A DNA stretch of 64,000 nucleotides from Tricholomella constricta (taxonomy: Eukaryota > Basidiomycota > Agaricomycetes > Agaricales > Lyophyllaceae): contig JAACJP010000053.1 in NCBI GenBank assembly GCA_013368375.1, forward strand, positions 62,001 through 126,000, given 5' to 3'. How positions within the stretch are numbered: the first letter of the stretch is position 1; every line of letters begins with the position of its first letter. Position numbers and translations under genes: made by a program. The notes below the pieces were generated by a model. It had not been told where the DNA came from, made no database searches, and saw only the letters and a list, made by a program, of their open reading frames with translations. This document shows positions 32,189-43,449 of the stretch, piece after piece.

Positions 32189-32509
32189 ATGTCCAATAAA
32201 TATAGAAAGAAGACTTCGAAACCGAAGTCTTCTGACCGAATCTGGTCCAGCTCAATCTCTCCGGACAACCTGAGGGAGTCAGATGAGAATCCCTCAGGGA
32301 GTAGAGTTACCGAGGTCGGTGGCAATAATGAAGTGACACATGATGTGGCATCCACTACACCTGATGATGATCCCAATCATCATGAGGACAAGCGCAGCAG
32401 CGGTTGTCCCCCAAGCGCTGTATTGGCCACTACCAGAATAATCCTGACTGGGAATTTTCACGAGCCAACTGGCTCCAGTGACCGGAAAGTTCTAACCTTG
32501 AAAGCATAA
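32189..32509 (+). CDS. Short hydrophilic ORF, unidentified, in hairpin-rich DNA
   Basis: ATG at 32189 (MSNKYRKKTSKPKSSDRIW); 106 codons, Ser/Asp/Glu-rich. Its DNA carries perfect hairpins, for example an 11-bp stem AGAAGACTTCG with a 4-base loop at about 32208-32233 and a 9-bp stem at about 32270-32299. The same habit marks Gypsy-3 to its right. It may be a relic of a related retroelement gag, but no homology is visible to me. Downstream, 32510-32872 has only a short doubtful frame (32581-32752). Confidence 0.3.
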   Translation: MSNKYRKKTSKPKSSDRIWSSSISPDNLRESDENPSGSRVTEVGGNNEVTHDVASTTPDDDPNHHEDKRSSGCPPSAVLATTRIILTGNFHEPTGSSDRKVLTLKA

Positions 32510-32872
32510 AGACAGGACACTGACGAGAAAGGAGGAGTATTTCTCCCTCCATTTGATAATATATTGAGGAGTTCAGTAAGAATGCGGGAGGACGAAATCT
32601 GTCATCCCACCATTTACGGCGAAAGCGAGCTCACAGATTTACCAGAATCACAATCATCAAAGACGATGTCCACAGCAACCCGACAGGCTGACAAGGAGCC
32701 AATGAAAGTAGAGAGGGAAGCGCAGAGTGCCTCCGTCTACAGCAGTAGATGATCAGAATCTGCTGATAAAAAGCATCGTACTGGGAGTACGGATGCTCAG
32801 TCAGGATGGCTTGATGCCCGCCCGAGACGCACTAGTAAATCTAGTCAACAACACATTTGTGAAATGTGTGGG

Positions 32873-33093
32873 TGTAAGGGCGCCCACTATCTTATCTAAT
32901 ATTGGTTATCTAATCGTATCTTATCGAGACGATTACGCTATTGTTTGGCAACACCTTCTGGTGTTGCCTATTTAATTCATTACATTAAATAAGTATATAC
33001 AACCTTGTACACCTATACGTAGCAATCGACAGACTTGTCAAGCTTACGTCTAATGTGAACAACAAGGTCCCCAAACTCTGTAACTCCGTTACA
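32873..33093 (+). repeat. Gypsy-3 5' LTR (plus copy)
   Basis: TGTAAGGGCGCC at the start and TTACA at the end; the same 221-bp span recurs at 48236-48456 on the minus strand. It contains a 9-bp hairpin GGCAACACC around 32948-32970 and a TATA-like GTATATAC near 32993. The inner border is inferred from the TGTAA/TTACA ends. Confidence 0.65.
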
Positions 33094-33201
33094 TTTTTTT
33101 AAGCTACCTTGCTTTCTATTGCTGCGTACCCACGACATCACGCAGACCCACATTCCAATTAGAACACCCATCATCAAAAGAACCCACGAGATCCAGACCC
33201 G

Positions 33202-36200
33202 ATGACACCAACTCCCACATCCGGAAAGAGCCGAACCCCGGTCCTCGAGGATGCGCTCACAGCGCATCCTCCATCACAACTCCCACTGCAACCAGTGGAA
33301 GTCGGATTAGTCGCTGGTGGACAAAGTCCACCAGCGCAGAATACACTAGGATTAGAATCGGAGGAACTTTGGCCGACACCAAGCATCAATGTGCCTGGGA
33401 GCTTGGCCAACGAATTGGCCAGGTCACAACGACCTGGCTCCACGTCTGGAAGCAGATGGCCAGACAGCCGTCTATCAAGCAGAGCATTCGGGGCGTCCAC
33501 CCTGAGCATAGTCAAGATGGAGTCGGACGAAGACGACTTGTCCGACCCCGAGGCCAATGAAGAAGAAGCCAGTGAAAGGGAATTGCTTGCGCTACAAGTG
33601 AAGCAATTCTGGGACACCACCGATGTTGTTAGCGAGCATCGACGAAGGCGACTGGAGGAACGAGCGGATAGGCTCGTTCTACGATCAACCGGAGCACAAT
33701 CCGTTGGAGAAATGGTCGCACAGGAGTACGCCGACCGATACTTGGAAGCGCTGTCCATAGTAGTTACGGAATACAGGAAGAAGTACCCTAAGAGAACTTC
33801 GAATTCAGCAATCAGTTCGATTGCTGGGACTCCTGTACCTAAGAAAGCTCCGCTCAACAAAGGAAAAGGTCGTTGGGATGACCTTTTCACTCCTCAAGCA
33901 GTGGCCTCTGGATCGAACCAGCCTCTTGATGAGGCTGCCATGGCAGTATCGGCGCTGCATCAAGCGCGCCAGTTAGGAGAATCTGACGACGATTATCGTT
34001 GTCGGTCCGCGGCAGCGAAACACGAAAGAATGACTCGTGAAGAGCATCTTGCACAACCACAGGGATCCAAATGGGCCCCTGTTAGTGAGTCTACGTTAGA
34101 CCCACCCACTGAACGTAAGTATACAACCACGCAACCAGCTGGCAATGAAAGCGCGCCAGCTATTCAAGTACCTATGGATGCGAAGGATGGCCGTGTTCCA
34201 TTAGCGAAAGATTGGAACAACCGAGTCGCATATCAGCGTTTGAGAAACGCTGATTTATCACGGAGCAAGTTCACGAATTATGATGATCAAGGAGTCGTCT
34301 TTGAAGGACATATGCCCGTGGATGAGATGGCGAGGCAATGGGCCTCGCAAACTCAAGGTTCGGATGGTGGACTGGGAACTGGGGCCGTCGGAAAACATAA
34401 TACGACGGCGACGGCTAACGGCCGCCAAGACATGCGGGTTCGTATAAGTGAACCCACTGCCCCATGTTCAGCCGCGATTTCAAAGTCGAGGCTATTCAAT
34501 GCCTGACCCGATTCGCAGGAGTCAATCAATTGCGGACGGAATACATGCTGCCGGAGAGCAGCATAAAACTAAGATGCACGAACGGTTGCATCAACTGATA
34601 CACAAGCGACTGGCTGTACGCCTATCGCTTCCTGATGGTATGAAATCTCGTCGTGCGGACTCAAAGTCCGTAGGCACTTATAGTGGAAGTGCCAAGTTTG
34701 GCGAATTGGAAGAATGGCTAGCCAGCCTTGTCGTTATGCTGGCCGTGAGCCAGTTTGGAGGAGCAGAATGCAACCAAGAGCGCATTCTGATAACATCTGA
34801 GTTCCTTGATGGTGAAGCTCGGAAGTGGTACAATCGCCATGTTATCCATGTGAACCGCGAAAAGCAGTCCTGGACGTTTGAAGACGTCATCCTAGGGCTG
34901 TACGATCGGTTCGTGTTGCCCTCAACCATGCAGGACGCTCGTAACGACTTTAACGCCGTTACCTATTCGGCGAGCAAAGGCATACAAGGTCTGTATGACG
35001 ACCTTGTGGATCACGCCATGAACTGAGGAAGTATCGGAGTCAACGGAAATGAATTTTCCGGTGAATATACAACGGGCTAAACGGCCGTTGTATCGGTTAC
35101 CAGTGAAGGATGAGAGTGACTTTGCTCTCGTAAAACTATGAGCTAGGTTTGATGTTAAACCTAGCAATAAAGACACAGTGCACATTCGCGCTGCAAGAAC
35201 GGTTAACGGAAAAGGTAAGGCACCCAATGGAGGCCTTACCGCGGAAGATTATCCACGACTTCGCCAGCAATGGCATGACGAATTCGAAGATATGGTGGGT
35301 GGTACGAAACAACAGCTACCACCCTGGCGGGAAGTCAATCACGAGATTACTCTCGTCGAGGATGAGAAACAGTTCCAGTACCACGCGCCGAGGTGTCCAC
35401 GCTAGGGGAAAAATACGTTCAAAAATTGACTTAACGGATGCGTATGAACAAGTACGCATCCTTGAAAAAGATGTACATAAAACCGCCTTCGCAACGATAG
35501 TGGGAACATACATCAGTAACATCATGCAAATCGGGGACTGTAATGCCCCCGCGACATTTCAACGATTAATGACGTCCATCTTTCGGGACGTCATTGGGAA
35601 GTTCATGCATGTATACTTGGACGATATATTCATATTCTCGAACTCTATTGAGGAACATGAAGACCACTTACGAGTTGTGTTCGAACGATTACGCGAACAA
35701 TCACTCTACCTTAAATGGAAGAAATGCGAATTGTATTCGGACCGCGTTGATTGCCTTGGTCACATTATTGACGACCAAGGAATTCACCCTGATGCTGACA
35801 AACTGGCACGGATCCGTGACTGGAGGATATCACAGAATTACAACGATATCCAACAATTCGTTGGACTTGTTAACTATCTGGGACAGTTTCTCCCAGATAT
35901 ATCTGCGTACACTGGTCCACTAATGGCGATGACCGAGAATGGGTCGCCATTCTATTGGAGACCAATTCATCAACGATGCTTTGAAATGATAAAGCATATA
36001 TGCTGCACAACGCCAATCATTCGGCCGATTCAACCGAAGACAGGCGAACCAATTTGGATTATATGTGACGCCTCCAAGTCAGGCGTTGGTGCGATGTATG
36101 GTCAAGGACCTACATGGATCCAAGCTCAGCTGGCTGGATTCATGTCCAAAAAATTCACTAATGCACAGCAGAATTATGCTGTGCATGAACTCGAGACCTT

Positions 36201-36609
36201 AGCTATTCTCGAAGCGTTACTTAAGTGGGAGGATAAACTTGTGGGCTATAAAATCCACATCATTACCGACCACAAAGCCCTCGAATTCTTTAAGACCCAG
36301 GTGAATTTATCACCTAGGCAGCGTCGATGGATGGAATACATGTCGCGATTTAACTTCGACATAACCTATGTGGAAGGCGAACTGAATAAAGTCGCCGACT
36401 GTCTATCGCGATACTTCGAGAGCGATAACCATCAAGATCGTTACGACGTCCACGACTTCGTAGCTGCTGATGCTAGAATTGATCCTACTGGTGAAGATCT
36501 ACCAGTACCACGATACCATGAAATCGTGGAAAAAGTAGTTGAGATTCGAGCGATGAAAGATGTAGAAATACGTCGAAGCAAGCGTCTTCAAGAACGCCAG
36601 GAGGATTGA
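33202..36609 (+). pseudogene. Gypsy-3 gag-pol remnant (plus copy)
   Basis: Gag opens at ATG 33202 (MTPTPTSGKSRTPVLED) and runs 434 codons to 34506. Comparison with the minus copy shows a 1-nt indel near 34460-34490 that moves the frame to 34448-35026 (SIADGIHAAGEQHKTK...). After 35026 the zinc knuckle, protease and part of the reverse transcriptase are missing or scrambled: fragments VHIRAARTVNGKGKAPNGGL and HEITLVEDEKQFQYHAPRCP, then a second deletion at about 35400. The remaining frame to 36609 has SKIDLTDAYEQVRI, YLDDIFIFSNS (YxDD), RNase H with ICDASKSGVGAMY and TDHKALEFF, and ends in a basic tail (RRSKRLQERQED). No integrase. Not functional. Confidence 0.85.
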
Positions 36610-36708
36610 GATGTCGAAGCTCAGATAATGGAGGCTGCGGCACCAAGTATCGCATCCGGACCATCGTCACACCCTCAGAAAAGCATGAGTCCAACCGAAC
36701 GGGAGGTC

Positions 36709-36960
36709 TTTACACTCCCCCACCTATTCTGATCGGAATCCTATCGGACTCCTAGGACTTCCTAGGACCATCCTAGGACTCCGATCGGACCAGTTGCATA
36801 GGACTTTCATCAAGAGAATCCACTCATTTTGGCCAGTCCGAGTCCTAAGTCCGATCGGAATCTGTCGGACAATCAGATCGGACTCGGATTCCGATAGGAT
36901 TCTGACAGAGAATAATCCAACGGACTCCTCGGACATCCTAAGACAGTCCGGTCACCCAAT
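36709..36960. repeat. Palindrome-rich tail (TCCGATCGGA and TCCTAGGA boxes), plus side
   Basis: After TTTACACTCCCCCACC, self-complementary boxes recur: CTCCTAGGA, TTCCTAGGA, ATCCTAGGA, CTCCGATCGGA, GTCCGATCGGAA. Relatives such as GTCGGAC and CCGATAGGA continue to about 36950. The first roughly 90 bp match the minus-side tail at 45350-45457 in inverted orientation. Confidence 0.7.
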
Positions 36961-36984
36961 ATTGTTTGTGAAAAATATTTGCCA

Positions 36985-37064
36985 CAGCCAGGTTTGAACC
37001 CTTGGTTTTCCAACAGGCAAAGCTTGGGCGTAGGATGGTTAACCGTTCGGCCATTGAGCCTATC
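36985..37064 (-). repeat. tRNA-like (possible SINE or tRNA relic) with A and B box
   Basis: On the minus strand TGGCCGAACGGTTAA (A box at about 37038-37053), like the D-arm of tRNA-Ser, is followed about 50 bases later by GGGTTCAAACC (B box, 36990-37000). The T-stem pairs poorly and no clear anticodon arm was found, so it is not a working tRNA gene. It may be the polymerase III head of a SINE. The rest of 36960-37140 holds nothing else. Confidence 0.4.
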
Positions 37065-37140
37065 GATTACAGGTGGACGGTGAGCTCTATATAGTGATGA
37101 TGCACGTGCCTGAGGCACGCTTGGCTGATGCGCTGGACTA

Positions 37141-37575
37141 CCGCTATCACCACCACCATCACCACCACCACCACCAGCACCACCACCAACGACAGACGAC
37201 GGCCCCCCACTGCACCATCACCCACAGCACGACGATGACGGCCCCCACAACACCACCACCACCCACAGCGACAGCGTAGACGGCACAACGACAACAAGAC
37301 CACGACCACCACCCCACCACCACACGACAACGGCAACGGCGGCAACAGCACGACGGCACCACCACGACCACCACCCCACCACGACCACGACCACCCCACC
37401 CCACCACGAGCACCACGACTACCACCCCACCACCACGACCACACCGACCCCACTACCCGATGACAATGACAGAACCACGACGACGGCCACCACCACACCA
37501 GCACCACTACCGGCACCAGCACCACCAGCACCATGCAGCAACACCACCACGACGACGGCCACAGCACGACGACGC
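37141..37575. repeat. CCA/CAC-type minisatellite, left part
   Basis: Almost pure C and A with interspersed GACGAC on the plus strand (units such as CCACCACGAC). It is continuous in kind with 43954-45065; Gypsy-1 copy B sits between, flanked by GACGC on both sides. His-rich open frames here are artefacts. Confidence 0.95.
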
Positions 37576-38079
37576 TGTTAGGGCAACCCTTACGGTGGAG
37601 CGTGATCACACTGGCAAGGGGGAATCCGAAGTTATATTGATGTACAGTAACGAAGGTAAATAAGGCTTACCTGGCAAGGGGGAATCCGAAGAGAATAGTG
37701 TAAAGGATTCCCAAATGCCAGGGGGCCGACTATATACGAGTGTAGGACGTGAGGGCCGGTCCTCCAGAGTGTACTGTACATGTAATACTAACGAATGGTG
37801 TGCGGCGCGTGTATGGACACGTTCCCGACGCTGTCCGATCCTCGTGGCTCAGGGTACGGGCACGAGGCGGGGCAGCCGACGTCAGGATGTCGGGTGGTCG
37901 GGATCGGCGTCGGGCGTGCGCAGGGAGTGAGGGGAAGCAACAGGAAGTGAGTAAGTATGTACACCGACGCTTGGGTCGGAGCGTCGGGTCGGGATCGCGA
38001 TCGGTCGGTCGGGGGCGAGCGCGTCAGTCGGGGAACGATCTGTGAGCGTCGGAGAGCATGAACGAGAGTTCCCCTGACA
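37576..38079 (-). repeat. Gypsy-1 copy B 3' LTR
   Basis: 504 bp, plus-strand reading TGTTAGGGC...CCCCTGACA. It directly abuts the pol stop codon (38080-38082). Confidence 0.97.
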
Positions 38080-41000
38080 TCACCCCCCCTTTTGAATCGC
38101 AACGGCTCGGTGCGGGGTGACGGTGGCGAAGACGGCGGGGGATAGAGTGAAGATGCCACGGATGTGGCGCGCAGCATCAGGATTGTCATGGTGGAACTTG
38201 CGAACCAGGTCGGGTGCGGCGACGTTCTCCCGGGGCTCCCACGAAGCTTCTTCATAGCCGTAGCCTTTCCACAAGATTTTGTACTGAAGTTTCTTGCGGA
38301 AGATGCGACTGTCGAGGATTTTGTGGACTTCGTAGTGGGGTTCGTCATCGATGATGTCTGGTGGCGGCAGAGGGTCGGACTGTCGACCTTCGATTGGGTC
38401 AGCGACGGCGGGGACAAGCTTTATGACGTGGAAGACTGGGTGGATGCACTTCATGGACTGAGGCAGCAGGAGGCGGTATGCGAGCGGGCCGACTCGCCTT
38501 TGCACGACGAAAGGGCCAAGGTAGCGATGCGATAATTTCTTAGATGGTCGGGTCGTAGAAATGTCGGTCGCGTCCAAGTACACCTTGTCGCCCGGCTGGT
38601 AGTCGGGTGTCGGGGCGTGTCGCTGATTGTAATACCGCTCCATGTCGTCTTTGGCCTTTGAAAGCGCCGCCTTGGCTTCCTCCTGTGCTTCCTTCATGCG
38701 CTCCACAAACTCGTCGGCCGACTCATTCTTGGAAGCGCCCCGACGAGGCTCGAAGCCCATGCGTGGATGCCGACCAGTGTTGAGCAAGAAAGGGGTCTGC
38801 TGCGTCGCCGAATGTACATGGTTGTTGTAACTGAATTCGGCGTCGGGCAGAAGGTCCTCCCAGTCGTTCTGGCGCTCGTTGCAGAAGACCCGCAAGAACT
38901 GTTCCAGCTCCTGGTTGACGCGCTCAGTCTGCCCGTCGGTCTGAGGGTGGTAGGCCGTCGATGCCGACAGCTTGATACCCAGGAGCCGGTACAGTTCGCG
39001 CATGAACTCGGCAACAAACTGTGGACCTCGATCGGAGACAAATGCGTCGGGGAGACCGTGCAGCTTCCAGACGCGGCGACGGTAGAGATTCGCAGCTCCC
39101 AAGGCCGAACAGGTCGTGTGCGACGCGATGAAATGCGCGCGTTTTCCGACTGAGTCCACGACGTTCATGATCGCGTCATGGCCGTTGGACTCTGGGAGTT
39201 CGGTGATGAAGTCGACCGATACGACATTCCATCGGCCTTCGGGAATTGGGAGCGGCTGCAGCTGTCCGACGGGGAGTTGGCGGCGGGGTTTGGTGCGCAA
39301 GCACATGTCGCAGGTGCTGGTGTATGAACCGATGAAGCGCGACATCTGGGGCCATCAGTAGTTGCGCGACACCAGCTCGAGCGTCTTCCAGCGACCCGGG
39401 TGACCGGCGACCTTGGAGTCATGATGCTGCTCCACAATGCGTCGGCGGAGGTCAGGAACGTTCGGGACATAGATCCGTCCACGGAACGTGAGCAGACCAC
39501 CTTCCTCCCCCCACTCGCCGAAGCGTAGGGAGCGGCTGGCGATCTTGGAAGCCTTGACCAGTTGTGCTGCCTTAGCGACTGCATCTTCCTGTGCGCCATC
39601 ACGATTGCCTTTGCGAATTGCTTTTACCACATCGTCCTCCTCTCCGACCAGTACGAGACCCTCGATCGCGCGAATCGCGAAGAACTCGGGCTTGAGGAGC
39701 ACAATGTCGGCATTGTCGCCGCTTCCATCGCCATGATCAGCGCGTCGTGATAGCGCGTCGGGTTTGCCCATGCTGCGTCCAGGACGGTGGTGGAGGGCAA
39801 AGTCGAAGTTGGCAAGGTAGAGCGACCATCGGGCTTGCCGCCGATTGAGTTTCTTTGCGGTGAGGAAGTACTCAAGGTTCTTGTGGTCGGTCCAGATCTC
39901 CACCTTGTGCTTTGCGCCCTCAACGAAGTGCCGCCACTCCTCCAGAGACCGGATGATCGCTAGCATCTCCTTGTCATGGATCTCGTAGTTCCGCTCGACT
40001 GCGTTCAAGCTTTTCGAGTAGAACGCGACCGGGTGCCACTTGCCATCGGACGGCGACTCTTGCGACAGGACCGCGCCCGTTGCGAAGTCGGACGAGTCGG
40101 CTTCGATGCGGTACGGTCGGTCGTCGTCGGGGAACATGAGGACTGGCCCCGACGTGATCGCAGACTTCAGAAGGGCAAAGGCCGACTGCTCCGACTCTCC
40201 CCATCGCCAGGCGACGTCTTTGCCAGTCAAGTCGAACAGGGGTCTGGCGTGGTGTGAGAAGTCCTGAATGAACCGTCGGTAGAAATTGGTGAAGCCTAGG
40301 AACGCTTGCACCTCTTTCTTGTTCTTCGGTGCCGGCCATTCCGACACTCCAGCGACCTTGACCGGATCCATTTCCGCTTGCCCGTGCGAGATGATCAACC
40401 CAAGATACTCGATCTTGGTCTGTTCGAACTCGCATTTCTCGGGCTTTAAGAACAGCTTATGTTCGCGGAGTCGGTCCAGTACGAGTCGCGCGACCCGACG
40501 GTGTTCCTCAAGAGTCTTGGTGTAAATCAAGATGTCGTCAAGGTACACGCAAACGACACCCTCCGCGATCAGATTGCGGAAGATGTCATTCATCATGGTC
40601 TGGAATGTGGCGGGGCTATTCGTGAGGCCGAAGAACATGACGAGCGGCTCGAAGAGACCGCGGTTCGTCCGAAACGCTGCCTTCCACTCATCGCCCTCCT
40701 TGATCCGAACGTTATTGTACCCCCATCGGACGTCCAGCTTGGTGAAGTACCGCGCGCCGCGGAGGTTGTTCACCAGTTGGCTAATGAGGGGCAGCGGGTA
40801 CCGATTCTTCACCGTGAGCGCTGAGCGTCCGATAGTCCTGCACCAGTTGGAGCGACCCGTCTTTCTTCTTGATGAAGAACACCGGCGATGCCATAGGCGA
40901 CTTCGACGGTCGGATCCGACCCGACTCGAGGTTCTCCTTGAGGAACACATCGAGTTCAACTTGCTCTGCGGGCGACAGAGGGTAGACCTTCGTGCCAGTC

Positions 41001-42091
41001 GGTGACGCGCCTGGTTCCAATTCGATCGCATGGTCCCACTGCTTGCGATCGGGAAGCTCGTCAAATGCGACCTTGGAGAAGACGTCCTCGAAGTCGTGGA
41101 GGTGGGTCGGAACGGCGTCGCGGAACGACTTAGGCACAGAGTTCGCGGCGTGCGCCTCAGCGAGTCGCTGCGATGTCGTTTGACTGGCGCGAATGTGCAT
41201 TTCGGTCGGAGGGGGGTGGATCGCAGTCGCAAAGATGTGATCGCCATTCAGGAAGGTCTCCACCAGGAAGTCGTCCGACTCTGGATCGGGTTCCTCCATG
41301 ATCGGGGTGTAGGGGAGGAACTCGTCGGTGTCGGAGTCGTCTTCGACGTAGGGGCAGGTCGGGGTTCGCAGGTCGGGCTCGACTGTCGGGATTCCTTCCG
41401 CCCGACAAACCCGAATGGCGGCTCGCAGCTTGGTGCGTGAACGACGCTCCTCCTTGACTTCAACCTTGCAGGTGTCGCAACGTGTCGGCGCTCGACTCAT
41501 TTTCACCTTTCCCGTTGCCCAATCAATGTCGGGGTTGTGGTCTCGGAGCCAGGTGAATCCGAGAATGAGATCCTGCTTCCCAATACCCGCGACCGCGAAC
41601 AGAACGTGCTCGGAGTGACCGTCGTAACGTAAGACTGCGTCCACGACGTATTTGATGGCGCCCGCCTCATTAGGGGTTCCGTCAACATTGTAGGCACGTG
41701 TCGGGCGATTCAGCCGTCGCGTCTTCAGCTTGTGCTTTTCAACGAAGGCAGTGTTGATGAAGCAAGCCGAAGCCCCGCTGTCAACGAGGGCAGCGAGCGA
41801 ATGTGTCTCTTGGGTGTCGGTGGTCTCGAGCTCGACCTTGAGCGACAGGGATAAGGAGTCGGGGGAGGCGGCGATCACGAAGCGACGGGGCAGTCGCTTT
41901 TCCCAGCGACGCGACGGTACAGTCGGCTCGGTCGGAGCAACCGAAGGAGATGGTGTTTGGTCAGGAGAGGATTGTATGTCTTCGTCGATTGGTTCACCCG
42001 TAGAAGTAGCAGCAATATTAAGTATATTGGGGTACTCTACAGATAGGGGGGCGAACCGATTACGACTAGACAACGGGGGCGTACTTTTCAC
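38080..42091 (-). pseudogene. Gypsy-1 copy B pol, broken twice
   Basis: Starts about 42091 (MKSTPPLSSRNRFAPL, start codon uncertain). Protease LAALVDSGASACFI (DSG); reverse transcriptase start KSPMASPVFFIKKKDGSLQL. At about 40805 the frame breaks (DYRTLSAHGEES instead of ...LTVKNRYPLPLI), so the rest is read one frame over: CVYLDDILIYT (YxDD), RNase H, H2C2 finger. At 39357 the tryptophan codon of RNYWWPQ is TGA (TGG in copy A). The same frame continues from 39345 with the integrase core and chromodomain to 38080. Apart from these two lesions it matches copy A closely. Two separate inactivations mean it can move only with help. Confidence 0.9.
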
Positions 42092-42102
42092 CCGTTGTGC
42101 GA

Positions 42103-43323
42103 CTAAAAATCCTCTTCCGTGGCCAAGGCGGTCGGGTCGGCCGACTCGGGAGTCGGGTCAGCTGGGATCGCATCCTTGCGCGCCAGTAGCTGCATGATCA
42201 GCTCATCCAGTTCCTCTGGCATGATGTGGCACAGGTCAAAGCGCTTTGGGCAGTCGCGCCAGAAGTGCCCCGGCTGCTTGCATCGATGACAGGTGTCGTC
42301 CTGAACAGGACGTCCGCGGAGCCGGTCGATGTCCATAGGGACACCTGGGGGAAGAGACGGCGTCACGGGCGTGCTGAGAAAGTGCGCCGGTGCCGACACA
42401 CGAACGGGAGCGGTCGGTGGGGCAGTGGGTCGCCATCGGAGCATGGGCGCGACCACAGGCATCGGAATGGGGGCAGTCGGGCGACTCGCAGTCGGAACTG
42501 TCGGAGCCGACCGACGGTGGAAGTCCTCCTCGGTCCTCATGATGAAGTCCTGGGAGCGGGCGATCGCTAGCCAGTCCTCAATCTTGGAGTCGTCGGGCCG
42601 ACCCGTGGTGATGCTCCCAAGCCTCCTTGAGAGCTCCGGGTCCATGCCCCGACGGAATTTGAGGACCAGATGGCGGCCGTCTGGGTAATCGGCCTTGATC
42701 CACAGCGCCTTGAACGAGTCGATGTACTCGTCGATGGTGCGCCCATTCTGGAAGTACGCTGTCGACTCAAGGGTGAGCGCAGCGTCGGCGACTTCGTCGA
42801 ACAGGAAGAACTCCTTTTCGAAGTTCGACGCGAAGTCCTTCCAGGTCGGGAATGCGCGCTTTACCGACCCATACTGAAAGACCCGACCGACGAAGTCGGC
42901 AGCGCGACCGTGTTGCATGTATGACAACACCCAGCTGATTCGGGCGTGGTCGTCGGCGAACTGTCCGACGCTCAGGGAGAAGTAGAGCTGGCACGCGTTC
43001 CAGAAGGCGGCGCCGCCCGATCGAGCGCCGTCGTACACGGGAGGGGGCGACGGCCGAATGTGCGATCCCGATCGCGGAAGGGGAGGGGACGTCGGCAGGG
43101 GCTGCGCCGGTGTCGCGGGGGTCGTAGGTGCTGCTGGGGAGGCAGCGGAGGGGTTCCCCAAAACGATGGTATCTAAAAGAGCGGTGATGCGGTCCATGGT
43201 GGCCGAGTTGGTGGTGTTGGATTGGGAGAGAGCCGACATTGCGGTTTCAAGGCTTGCCAGTCGTTCCTCTGGCGTGAGCGCAGCAGGAGACGGAGGCGTG
43301 TCGAATTCACCGAAGTCGGACAT
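42103..43323 (-). CDS. Gypsy-1 copy B gag
   Basis: ATG at 43323 (MSDFGEFDTPPSPAAL); 406 codons to 42103. A coiled-coil-like N-terminal stretch (PEERLASLETAMSALSQSN) precedes a proline-rich linker, the retrotransposon gag domain (FWNACQLYFSLSVGQFADD...KDFASNFEKEFF...RTIDEYIDSFKALW) and one CCHC knuckle CHRCKQPGHFWRDC near residue 345. Gag packages the element RNA into virus-like particles. The frame is uninterrupted. Pol begins 11 bp after the gag stop in another frame, so pol expression would need frameshift or reinitiation. Confidence 0.92.
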   Translation of the reverse strand: MSDFGEFDTPPSPAALTPEERLASLETAMSALSQSNTTNSATMDRITALLDTIVLGNPSAASPAAPTTPATPAQPLPTSPPLPRSGSHIRPSPPPVYDGARSGGAAFWNACQLYFSLSVGQFADDHARISWVLSYMQHGRAADFVGRVFQYGSVKRAFPTWKDFASNFEKEFFLFDEVADAALTLESTAYFQNGRTIDEYIDSFKALWIKADYPDGRHLVLKFRRGMDPELSRRLGSITTGRPDDSKIEDWLAIARSQDFIMRTEEDFHRRSAPTVPTASRPTAPIPMPVVAPMLRWRPTAPPTAPVRVSAPAHFLSTPVTPSLPPGVPMDIDRLRGRPVQDDTCHRCKQPGHFWRDCPKRFDLCHIMPEELDELIMQLLARKDAIPADPTPESADPTALATEEDF

Positions 43324-43434
43324 CTCGAGACGGGACTGGGCGACGATCGGAGCGGGCGCGCGTTGGACGGGTTGCGTGTAGCAGACACGTGTTTCGGCGC
43401 GGAGGCTGATCGGTCGGCTTCGTCGGGTCTCCGG

Positions 43435-43447
43435 TTTACACTATTCT
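43435..43447 (-). other. Gypsy-1 self-complementary primer-binding site
   Basis: Two bases inside the 5' LTR the sense strand reads AGAATAGTGTAAA. This is the exact 13-nt complement of TTTACACTATTCT in the LTR, about 30 bp after the TATA box. No tRNA-type TGG start is present here. This arrangement is that of Tf1/sushi-type elements, which prime reverse transcription with the 5' end of their own mRNA. Confidence 0.75.
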
Positions 43448-43449
43448 GC

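Larger units (their letters stand above)
32873..36730 (+). mobile_element. Gypsy-3 plus-strand copy, 3'-truncated and internally deleted
   Basis: Begins with a probable 221-bp LTR (32873-33093, TGTAAGGGCGCC...GTTACA), then gag from 33202 and a defective reverse transcriptase/RNase H region to 36609. No integrase or 3' LTR follows. At 36709 TTTACACTCCCCCACC leads into a palindrome-rich tail, a junction shared with the minus-strand copy. Coding DNA is unusually full of short perfect inverted repeats. Confidence 0.85.

Noticed and set aside
33010..33140. Self-priming site in Gypsy-3
   Set aside because: A 10/11 complement (TACGTAGCAAT with ATTGCTGCGTA) exists but lies over 20 bp from the LTR end; in a hairpin-rich element this is weak.
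36985..37064. Functional tRNA gene
   Set aside because: Boxes A and B are present but T-stem and anticodon arm do not fold acceptably.
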